From contig NZ_BMHH01000027.1 in assembly GCF_014640615.1 (NCBI RefSeq), positions 1 to 42,974 of the forward strand: a DNA stretch of 42,974 nt. The letters are read 5' to 3'. Source of the DNA: Paramesorhizobium endophyticum. Lineage in GTDB: Bacteria > Pseudomonadota > Alphaproteobacteria > Rhizobiales > Rhizobiaceae. Positions 24,363 through 31,797 of the stretch are shown one piece after another. Positions within the stretch are counted from its first letter, which is position 1, and each line of letters begins with the position of its first letter. Below the pieces are notes generated by a model. That model saw only the letters and a list, made by a program, of their open reading frames with translations. It had not been told where the DNA came from and made no database searches. The translations under genes and the position numbers were made by a program.

Positions 24363-25240
24363 AGTTTGCATTCATCGACATGGAGAAGGCCCACATGTCT
24401 CTGTCACGGCTTTGCGCTTTCGCAGGCGTCAGTATCAGCGGTTATTATGCATGGAAGCATCGTTTGCCCAGTCGTCGCCAACTCGACGATATGATCATTC
24501 TGGCTCACATTCGTAATCAGTTTGAGTTGTCACGTGAAACTTATGGCAGCCCTCGAATGCATGTTGAACTGAATGAAGAAGGTATTCGAGCAGGACGTCA
24601 CCGCACGGCGCGACTGATGCGCGAAAACGGTCTTAAAGCCCGGCAGAAAACGCGCTTCAAACGCACAACCGACAGCAATCATGGTGAACCCGTCGCTCCC
24701 AATCTTCTGGATCAGGACTTTACCTGTAATGGACCGGATCAGAAATGGGGTGTCGATATCAGTTACATATGGACCGCCGAAGGCTGGTTATATCTGGCAA
24801 TCGTTGTCGATCTGTATTCTCGTCGCATTATCGGCTGGGAAGCGCGGGATCGGATGAAAAAGGATCTGGCGATAAGTGCTTTAAAGAAAGCTATTGCAAT
24901 CCGGCAACCAAAGCCGGGGCTGATCCAGCACTCGGACAGGGGAAGCCAATATGCCAGTTATGAGTATCGCAAAATCCTCAAAGCTCACAAAATGCTTCCA
25001 TCCATGAGTGGAAAAGGAAATTGCTATGACAATGCAATGGTGGAAACCGTCTTCAAAACGATCAAGTCGGAACTGATCTGGCGCACTGTATTCCAGAACA
25101 GAAATGACGCAACCACAGCCATTGGCGAATATATTGACGGGTTCTATAATCCCGTGCGCAGACATTCTGCCCTCGGGTATAAATCGCCGATCCAGTTCGA
25201 GATCATGAACCGGAATTTTGAGACAGAACCTCTCCACTAA
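24359..25240 (+). CDS. IS3-family transposase OrfB, DDE integrase domain
   Basis: 293 residues. The HTH_21 part (LCAFAGVSISGYYAWKHR) is followed by the rve core. The triad is D in WGVDISYIWTAEGWLYLA, D in IQHSDRGSQYAS and E in NAMVETVFKTIKSELI, ending DGFYNPVRRHSALGYKSP. Length and motifs are intact. The ATG overlaps the OrfA stop (ATGA). It differs from the first IS in group, ends and sequence. Confidence 0.94.
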   Translation: MKFAFIDMEKAHMSLSRLCAFAGVSISGYYAWKHRLPSRRQLDDMIILAHIRNQFELSRETYGSPRMHVELNEEGIRAGRHRTARLMRENGLKARQKTRFKRTTDSNHGEPVAPNLLDQDFTCNGPDQKWGVDISYIWTAEGWLYLAIVVDLYSRRIIGWEARDRMKKDLAISALKKAIAIRQPKPGLIQHSDRGSQYASYEYRKILKAHKMLPSMSGKGNCYDNAMVETVFKTIKSELIWRTVFQNRNDATTAIGEYIDGFYNPVRRHSALGYKSPIQFEIMNRNFETEPLH

Positions 25241-25255
25241 ATAAGGGCAAGTCCA

Positions 25256-26167
25256 GTTGTAAAAGATGCTGAAAATATAAATGCTTACCTTGTTCCCAAT
25301 GCGAATGTAATTGTCGATAAACTTTCCAAGCCAATGTCCTCTCTCGCAGAAATGACTTTCGGTAGTAAGCCGGTGGATGGTGGCAATCTCCTTCTTTCGA
25401 GAGCGGAGCTGGACCACCTCTCTCTCAGCAGCTCGGAACGGGTAAAGTTCATCCGGCCAATATTGGGATCAGACGAGTTTATTGGAGGCAAACTTCGCTA
25501 TTGCATCTGGGTTAGAGATGACGATGTGCTTGAGGCATCCAAAATTTCGCGCATACGAGCGCGAATGGATGGTGTGCGCAAAATGAGACTTGCCAGCACC
25601 AAAGTTGCTACGAGGCGAGGAGCAGACTGGCCACACCGTTTTGATGAAAGGCGTCAATCAGGCGACGAACAAACTATCGCAATCGCAGCCATAAGCTCAG
25701 AGAATAGAGATTATCTTCCTTGTGGACCTCTTCCGCTTGGTACGATTATTTCGAATAAATTATTCGCACTTTTTAACGCGCCCCTTTGGAACATGGCGCT
25801 CATTGCTTCGCGCCTGCATTGGGTTTGGATCGGGACTGTTTGCGTACGGATGCGAACGGACTTCAGTTACTCCAACACTCTCGGCTGGAACACCTTTCCT
25901 GTCCCTAAGCTGACCGAAAAGAACAAAGCAGACCTTACCCGCTGCGCAGAAGACATCCTTCTCGCACGCGAGGCGCATTTCCCCGCAACCATCGCCGATC
26001 TTTACGATCCCGAGAAAATGCCCGCAGATTTGCGTGCCGCCCATGATCGCAATGACGAAGTGCTGGAGCGCATCTACATCGGTCGCCGCTTCCGCAATGA
26101 CACCGAACGCCTCGAAAAGCTCTTCGAACTTTATACGAAGATGACCAAGACGAAGGGGGCGGCATGA
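25256..26167 (+). pseudogene. C-terminal remnant of a MmeI-like DNA methyltransferase
   Basis: The frame is open from the IS edge (KDAENINAYLVPNANVIVD), and the conserved block starts KPMSSLAEMTFGSKPVDGG. It continues with IRPILGSDEFIGGKLRYCIWV, LASTKVATRRGADWPHRF, and YSNTLGWNTFPVPKLTE. These are the target-recognition and C-terminal parts of MmeI/YeeA-type class I SAM-dependent DNA methyltransferases. The N-terminal part and the catalytic NPPY-type motif are missing, removed at the IS border. In an intact locus it would methylate host DNA and mark self for the operon. About 277 residues remain from the first ATG at 25334, and whether they are made is unknown. Confidence 0.85.
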
Positions 26168-26742
26168 TTGAAGCTCTCATAGGATTGGCTGGCGTTGTCG
26201 TCGGAAGCACGATCACGATTTCCAAAGAGGTTTGGACGTCCTGGCTTGCTCGTCGCCGAGATGGCTCCTATGCCGCCATTCGGTTGATCTGCATATTGGA
26301 AGAGTATGCCGATAAGTGCATCGACGTGGTTTATGATGACGGAACTGCCTGCGGACGTCCGGCGAGACGCACTGAGAGCGGCGAAGAGTATTGCGAAGCG
26401 CAAGTTTCCACGCCCGATCCGCTTGATTTTCCCGAGGACATTGACTGGCGGAGTATGCCGGAGCCTCTGATGCATCGAATTCTTGCCTTGCCAAACAAGG
26501 CAAGAAGCACCGACAGACATATTTCGGCTTCAAGCGAACACGCATTTCCGCCTGACTACGAGGAATTCTTTGAGCCGCGCCAGAGGGGATATGCTCAGCT
26601 TGGCCTAGATGCGCTGGAGATCGCGGATGATCTGCGCCGACATTTCCGAATATCCGTGAGAAGCCGTGCAGCACTTAATACGGATTGGGACCCAATGGCA
26701 TTCCTCCGTAAAAAAACGTCAGTGACTGAGGGGGCTGCATGA
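26164..26742 (+). CDS. Membrane-anchored protein of unknown function
   Basis: 192 residues. The first about 20 (MIEALIGLAGVVVGSTITI) form a membrane segment, and the rest appears cytosolic (KEVWTSWLARRRDGSYAAIRLICILEEYADKCIDVV). I do not recognise a characterised family. It overlaps the methyltransferase stop and the next start by 4 bp each, so it belongs to the defence operon. Membrane-anchored small proteins of this build are frequent in defence loci. Confidence 0.7.
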   Translation: MIEALIGLAGVVVGSTITISKEVWTSWLARRRDGSYAAIRLICILEEYADKCIDVVYDDGTACGRPARRTESGEEYCEAQVSTPDPLDFPEDIDWRSMPEPLMHRILALPNKARSTDRHISASSEHAFPPDYEEFFEPRQRGYAQLGLDALEIADDLRRHFRISVRSRAALNTDWDPMAFLRKKTSVTEGAA

Positions 26743-27569
26743 GTAGCCTTACGGATATTGAAAAACGTTATTTGGAAAAGCTGCTGGGTATGCAGGGCGG
26801 CTATGTTCTTGATTATACCGATCCTACATTCGGCGAGTTTTTCAATCGGCACAAGGTTGATATTCATAGCCAAGCTTATCAAACTTATGGCACGTCGAAG
26901 GCCAAAAAACTCAGGGCGTTCTGGGAACGTGAATCAGACAATACAGTTGCGAATGTTTTATCGGAGTTGCTTCAAGCTTATGAAGCCGATTGTGATCTGA
27001 ACAACAAGGCTGTCGATGCCACCTTGCTTGAAAAATCACGCGCTATCGTTTCCCGATTAGCTGGCAAGCCTGTTCCCTCCAGTCCTGCGCAGACCGTCGA
27101 TGACTTCCTGCATCGAGAATTCACGATTCCGAACATCCAAAGGCTACCAGTCGAAACTCAGGCGATTCCTATCGTTAAGGCCCGACTAGAGGAGGCGCGT
27201 TTGGCGATGGGCGCTGGCGCGCATCTTTCCGTCATATTCTTATGCGGCAGCGTTCTTGAGGCAGTCCTTCTCGGCGCAGCCCAAAAGGACCCGGCGAAGT
27301 TCAACCGCGCCTCCGCCAGTCCCAAGGATGCTGGCGGCTCTGTCAGAAGATTTCATGAATGGAGCTTGGCGCAGCTAATCGACGTGGCATGTGAGGTCGG
27401 CCTTTTGAAGCCGGATGTGAAGAAGTTCAGCCACGGTTTGCGTGATTTCCGCAATTACATACATCCGTATGAGCAGATGATTTCCGCCTTCTCACCAGAC
27501 GGCCATACTGCGAAAGTTTGCTTTCAGGTTCTCAAAGCAGCGCTCGCGAGCGTCGCAGGGGAGCGGTAA
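26739..27569 (+). CDS. AbiJ-like protein with C-terminal HEPN-type motif
   Basis: 276 residues. The N-terminal 80 (GYVLDYTDPTFGEFFNRHK, TSKAKKLRAFWE) resemble AbiJ-type N-terminal domains of abortive-infection proteins. The C-terminal half is helical (LEEARLAMGAGAHLSVIFL). It carries R-DFRNYI-H near residues 235-242, which satisfies the R-x4-6-H motif of HEPN ribonucleases. I infer a toxin-like or RNA-targeting part of the operon. Both family calls come from pattern memory and were not searched. It is coupled by ATGA to the gene before it. Confidence 0.65.
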   Translation: MSSLTDIEKRYLEKLLGMQGGYVLDYTDPTFGEFFNRHKVDIHSQAYQTYGTSKAKKLRAFWERESDNTVANVLSELLQAYEADCDLNNKAVDATLLEKSRAIVSRLAGKPVPSSPAQTVDDFLHREFTIPNIQRLPVETQAIPIVKARLEEARLAMGAGAHLSVIFLCGSVLEAVLLGAAQKDPAKFNRASASPKDAGGSVRRFHEWSLAQLIDVACEVGLLKPDVKKFSHGLRDFRNYIHPYEQMISAFSPDGHTAKVCFQVLKAALASVAGER

Positions 27570-27581
27570 TGGCGGAGATGC

Positions 27582-29666
27582 ATGATCCTGAGCAATAACT
27601 ATAAGAATGAGAGCAATAGCATGACCAGCGAAAAACACGTCCCATCCGTTTCCGTCACCTACGCGCAGAATGGTAATTCAACCAAGCCGAACGAGCTTGG
27701 CATGCGGCCCATGCAGGAGGCGGTGTACGAGAAGCGGGGCGAACAATACTTGCTGATCAAATCGCCTCCCGCATCGGGCAAGAGCAGGGCGCTGATGTTC
27801 GTCGCGCTGGACAAGCTCAACAACCAGGGCTGCAAGCAGGCGATTGTCGTTGTGCCGGAAAAATCCATCGGTTCCAGCTTCGCCGACGAGGCGCTGTCGA
27901 AACACGGTTTCTATTGGGATTGGCATGTCTCCCCGAAATGGAACCTTTGCAATGCGCCGGGCGCAGACGGCGGCAAGGTCAATTCCGCGAAGGCGTTTCT
28001 GGAAAGCGACGACAAGGTTCTGGTCTGCACTCATGCCACGTTTCGCTTCGCCGTCGATAAATTCGGCATTGAGGTTTTCGATGACCGGCTGATCGCGGTG
28101 GATGAGTTTCACCACGTTTCCGCCAATCCCGACAACAAGCTTGGTTCGCATCTCGGTCAGCTCATCGGGCGCGGCAAGACCCATATCGTTGCCATGACCG
28201 GCTCATACTTCCGTGGGGACGCAGAACCGGTGCTCATGCCCGAGGACGAAACCAAGTTCGAGCCCGTTACCTACACCTACTATCAGCAGCTCAACGGCTA
28301 TAAATATCTGAAGTCACTCGATATCGGCTACTTCTTCTATGCCGGAGCCTATTCGGATGACATTTTGAAAGTGCTCGACCCTGATGAAAAAACCATCGTC
28401 CATATCCCGTCTGTCAATTCGCGAGAGAGCACCAAGGACAAGATCAGGGAAGTCGAGCATATCATTGAAGAGCTAGGTAGCTGGCAGGGCTCCGATCCGG
28501 CAACTGGCTTTCAACTGGTGAAACGCCCCGATGGCCGCATCCTGAAAATAGCAGATCTGGTCGATCCCGATCATCAGGCGACAATCCAGGCCAGCCTCCG
28601 TTCACCCGAAATGAAAACCAACCGCGATTATGTGGACATCATCATCGCCCTTGGCATGGCCAAAGAAGGCTTTGACTGGATTTGGTGCGAGCACGCCCTC
28701 ACCGTTGGCTATCGCTCCAGCCTAACGGAGGTTGTTCAGATCATTGGCCGCGCGACACGTGATGCCCCTGGCAAAGCCCGCGCGCGTTTCACCAATCTGA
28801 TTGCCGAACCGGATGCGTCCGAGGAGGCAGTAACGGAAGCGATCAACGATACGCTGAAAGCCATTGCGGCGAGCTTGCTCATGGAACAGGTGCTCGCGCC
28901 CCGTTTCAATTTCACGCCGAAGCGCCCGGAAAGCGAGCCGACGCCCGGCTTTGATTATGGCGATGGCGGTTATGATCCGAACAAGTGCAATGTCGGTTTC
29001 AATGAAGAAAGCGGCGAGTTCCAGATCGAGATCAAGGGGCTTGCCGAGCCGAAGAGCAAGGAAGCGCAGCGCATTTGCCAGGAAGACCTGAACGAGGTCA
29101 TCACGGCTTTTGTTCAGGACAAGAGGTCAATTGAACGGGGGCTGTTCGATGAAGAACTGGTGCCGGAAGAGCTGACCCAGGTGCGCCTTGGTAAGATCAT
29201 CAAGGATAAATATCCGGAATTGGACGACGAGGATCAGGAGGCTGTGCGACAGCATGCCATTGCAGCGCTGAACCTGACCCAGCAGGCTAAAGGCGCGCTG
29301 AACCCCCATGGGGAAGCTCCGAAATCCGGCAATACCGCCTTGCTTGACGGCATACGGAAGATCGCCATGGATGTGCGAGAACTCGATATTGACCTGATCG
29401 ACCGGATCAATCCGTTCGGGGAGGCCTATGCCATTCTCGCGAAGGCTATGAATGAAGAGAGCCTCAAGCAGGTGGCTGCCGTCATTTCCGGGAAGAATGT
29501 CAAGTTGACACCCGAAGAGGCCCGCGATCTGGCGCGCCGGGCCGTCAAATTCAAACAGGAGCGCGGGCGTTTGCCATCCATCACCGCCGCTGATGCCTGG
29601 GAACGGAAGCTAGCGGAAGGTGTAGCTTTCCTGGCGCGCATGAAAGCGGAGGCCGCAAATGGCTGA
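27582..29666 (+). CDS. DEAD/DEAH-box helicase of the defence operon
   Basis: 694 residues, superfamily 2. Walker A is SPPASGKSRALM near residue 62-72, the DExH box is VDEFHHVSA near 173, motif III is MTGSYF, and motif VI is QIIGRATRDAPGKAR near 385. A distinctive C-terminal helical part includes KFKQERGRLPSITAADAWE. A similar GR-x-P, acidic, FERL pattern occurs in the N-terminal part of the GIY-YIG protein encoded next, with which it overlaps by 8 bp. A start at 27621 (MTSEKHVPS) is an alternative. It probably translocates on or remodels DNA for the nuclease. It is not a type I or III HsdR by size or domains. Confidence 0.88.
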   Translation: MILSNNYKNESNSMTSEKHVPSVSVTYAQNGNSTKPNELGMRPMQEAVYEKRGEQYLLIKSPPASGKSRALMFVALDKLNNQGCKQAIVVVPEKSIGSSFADEALSKHGFYWDWHVSPKWNLCNAPGADGGKVNSAKAFLESDDKVLVCTHATFRFAVDKFGIEVFDDRLIAVDEFHHVSANPDNKLGSHLGQLIGRGKTHIVAMTGSYFRGDAEPVLMPEDETKFEPVTYTYYQQLNGYKYLKSLDIGYFFYAGAYSDDILKVLDPDEKTIVHIPSVNSRESTKDKIREVEHIIEELGSWQGSDPATGFQLVKRPDGRILKIADLVDPDHQATIQASLRSPEMKTNRDYVDIIIALGMAKEGFDWIWCEHALTVGYRSSLTEVVQIIGRATRDAPGKARARFTNLIAEPDASEEAVTEAINDTLKAIAASLLMEQVLAPRFNFTPKRPESEPTPGFDYGDGGYDPNKCNVGFNEESGEFQIEIKGLAEPKSKEAQRICQEDLNEVITAFVQDKRSIERGLFDEELVPEELTQVRLGKIIKDKYPELDDEDQEAVRQHAIAALNLTQQAKGALNPHGEAPKSGNTALLDGIRKIAMDVRELDIDLIDRINPFGEAYAILAKAMNEESLKQVAAVISGKNVKLTPEEARDLARRAVKFKQERGRLPSITAADAWERKLAEGVAFLARMKAEAANG

Positions 29667-30876
29667 TTTCACCGATGAAGATGATGCTCTGCTTGCTGAA
29701 TTAGGGGTCGAGGTCGAAACCAAGAAAGCGGGCAGCCGCACGCCGCGCGAAGAGCGGATTATCGCAGGCTTTGAAGAAATTCAGCGCTTTGTCGAAGAAC
29801 ATGGCCGCGCGCCACGCCACGGCGAAGACCGCGACATTTTCGAGCGGCTTTATGCCGTTCGGCTGGATCGTATCCGTTCGCTGGAAGAGTGCCGCGCGCT
29901 GGTCGAACCTCTCGATCATCAGGGCTTGCTTGGCGATGAGATTGCCGCCGCTCAGCCCGATATTGACGAAATGGACGATGACGCGCTTCTGGCGGAACTC
30001 GGTATCGAAGCGGAAGCGCCGGAAATCACGACTCTGAAGCATGTTCGCTCAACGGCAGAAAAACGGGCAGCGGAGGATATTGCCAACCGTGAGCGCTGCG
30101 AGGATTTCGAGAAATTCAAGCCACTGTTCGACCAGGTCCAGGCCGATCTGAAAAGCGGCGTGCGCACGACACGGAAATTCGTGAAGGACGCAGGTTTCCT
30201 GAAGGCGGAAATCACGGCAGGTCAGTTTTTCATTCTGGGCGGGCAGACTGCCTATGTCGCGGAAGTCGGCGAACCGATCAAGGCTCCGAATGGCGAGACA
30301 GACGCCCGTTTGCGTGTGATCTATTCCAACGGGACGGAAAGCAATCTGTTGCTACGGTCACTTCAGCGCGCCCTTTACAAGGACGAAGCGGGCCGCCGTA
30401 TCACCGAGCCGAGCGCCGGGCCGCTTTTTGCGGAGGATACCGATGAGGATGATACCGCCAGCGGAACGATCTATGTTCTGCGCAGCAAATCGAACCATGC
30501 TCTCGTGGCCGAGAACCGCGACATCGTGCACAAAATCGGAGTGACCAGCGGCAGCGTCGAAAAGCGCATTGCCAATGCCAAGCTCGATGCCACCTTCTTG
30601 CTAGCGGACGTGGAAATTGTTGCGACCTACGAGCTTTTCAACATCAACCGGGCGAAACTCGAAAACCTGATCCATCGGGTGTTCGAGCCTGCAAAACTGG
30701 AAATCAAGATCAAGGATCGTTTCGGCAATCCCGTTGTGCCGAGAGAATGGTTTTTGGTGCCGCTGTTCGTAGTGGATGAGGTTGTGGAGAGGATCAAGGA
30801 TGGCAGCATAAGCAACTACACCTACAACCCGCAGGGAGCTCGCTTGTCGCTTCGAGGCGATCACGCGGCGGACTGA
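29659..30876 (+). CDS. GIY-YIG nuclease-family protein (T5orf172/MUG113-like)
   Basis: 405 residues. The C-terminal third is a GIY-YIG-like domain: GTIYVLRSKSNHALV, then HKIGVTSGSVEKRIANAK, then NRAKLENLIHRVF, close to the T5orf172 subgroup. The N-terminal part contains the acidic motif DDALLAELG twice (about residues 8-16 and 107-115) and a GRAPRHGEDRDIFERL segment resembling part of the helicase C-terminus. It is probably the cutting subunit of the operon. The start overlaps the helicase stop by 8 bp. Confidence 0.85.
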   Translation: MADFTDEDDALLAELGVEVETKKAGSRTPREERIIAGFEEIQRFVEEHGRAPRHGEDRDIFERLYAVRLDRIRSLEECRALVEPLDHQGLLGDEIAAAQPDIDEMDDDALLAELGIEAEAPEITTLKHVRSTAEKRAAEDIANRERCEDFEKFKPLFDQVQADLKSGVRTTRKFVKDAGFLKAEITAGQFFILGGQTAYVAEVGEPIKAPNGETDARLRVIYSNGTESNLLLRSLQRALYKDEAGRRITEPSAGPLFAEDTDEDDTASGTIYVLRSKSNHALVAENRDIVHKIGVTSGSVEKRIANAKLDATFLLADVEIVATYELFNINRAKLENLIHRVFEPAKLEIKIKDRFGNPVVPREWFLVPLFVVDEVVERIKDGSISNYTYNPQGARLSLRGDHAAD

Positions 30877-30878
30877 AA

Positions 30879-31781
30879 ATGGTCGATCATTCCAAAGAGT
30901 TCACAAAAATTCTGTCGGCTGGTGTCAGGCCTGCGTTACTTGTTGGGAATGGTATTAACCGGTTCAACGGTGATGGCTCCTCCAGCTGGGAAGGATTGTT
31001 AGGTACTCTCGCGACACGGAACGGCCTCAAGCTTTCGGCTACGGACGCAGACGAGATGTCCAATACAGAATTGTTTGACTTGCTGGACCTTACCCGACCA
31101 AAGGATGATCGCAGTACCCTCCAATCTGATTTTTGTGAGCTGATGAGCGGCTGGAAGCCCGCCGAGCACCATCGCACGATTGTCAGGTGGGCACAGCATC
31201 ACCGCGTGCCGCTCCTTACCGTGAATTTTGACGAGAACCTTTCTGCGTCGATCGGTGCAAAGCTGTATCGCGCCGAGCAGAAATTCACGGATTACTATCC
31301 GTGGGCATCTTATTTCTCTGACAGGCAGATCAGAAATCCACGTGATGAGTTTGCGATCTGGCACCCACACGGGATGATGAAATATTCCCGCAGCATCAGG
31401 TTGGGCCTCACTCACTATATGGGATCGGTTCAGCGTGCTCGAACCTGGGTTTACGGCAACGAAGGCTTGCGGGCGTCTGCGAAGAGTGGCGCACAAGAGT
31501 GGCGTGGAAGCAATACTTGGCTCGACATATTCTTTTTTAGTCCGATCCTGATGCTCGGTTTCCGTTTCGGGAAGGACGAAAATTTCTTACGTTGGCTGTT
31601 CCTGGAACGGGCGCGCATCCATAAACTCGTACCCGAATGGGGTGCGCCCAGTTGGTATATAGACGTTAGAAATAAAGGCGGAACACACAGCCGAAGGCCA
31701 TTCTTCGAAGGGCTTGGGATCACGTATCTATCGGTAGGTGATTATCGGGACATATATGAGTCAGATGGCTGGGTAAAATAG
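30879..31781 (+). CDS. SIR2-like domain protein
   Basis: 300 residues. LLVGNGINRFNGDGSSSWEGLL is a SIR2-type Rossmann start in the GNG form seen in defence SIR2 proteins. LLTVNFDENLSAS carries the NFD motif near residue 114, IWHPHGMMKY the catalytic-type His near 162, and ILMLGFRFGKDENFLRWL the closing motif. SIR2 proteins in defence loci usually hydrolyse NAD. It starts 2 bp after the GIY-YIG gene, so it is the last gene of the operon. It is convergent with the GmrSD-like gene, 16 bp apart. Confidence 0.8.
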   Translation: MVDHSKEFTKILSAGVRPALLVGNGINRFNGDGSSSWEGLLGTLATRNGLKLSATDADEMSNTELFDLLDLTRPKDDRSTLQSDFCELMSGWKPAEHHRTIVRWAQHHRVPLLTVNFDENLSASIGAKLYRAEQKFTDYYPWASYFSDRQIRNPRDEFAIWHPHGMMKYSRSIRLGLTHYMGSVQRARTWVYGNEGLRASAKSGAQEWRGSNTWLDIFFFSPILMLGFRFGKDENFLRWLFLERARIHKLVPEWGAPSWYIDVRNKGGTHSRRPFFEGLGITYLSVGDYRDIYESDGWVK

Positions 31782-31797
31782 CCTACCGCCTCACCAC

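Larger units (their letters stand above)
24021..25255 (+). mobile_element. IS3-family insertion sequence, 1235 bp, no target duplication
   Basis: The inverted ends share tggactt-n-ccctt-nnnn-agtggag. The left end starts at 24021 (tggacttcc) and the right end stops at 25255 (aagtcca). The flanking triplets differ (gag on the left, gtt on the right), so there is no target duplication. The DNA on the two sides is unrelated, and the right side starts inside a methyltransferase gene. This indicates an IS-mediated deletion or recombination between copies. Confidence 0.9.

Noticed and set aside
2448-25255. Composite transposon formed by the two IS3-family elements
   Set aside because: The two elements differ in ends, group and sequence, and the second lacks a target duplication, so they do not form a matched pair.
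27569-27598. Nine-codon frame between the AbiJ-like and helicase genes as a leader peptide
   Set aside because: It is too short to support, has no attenuator structure, and is probably chance overlap.
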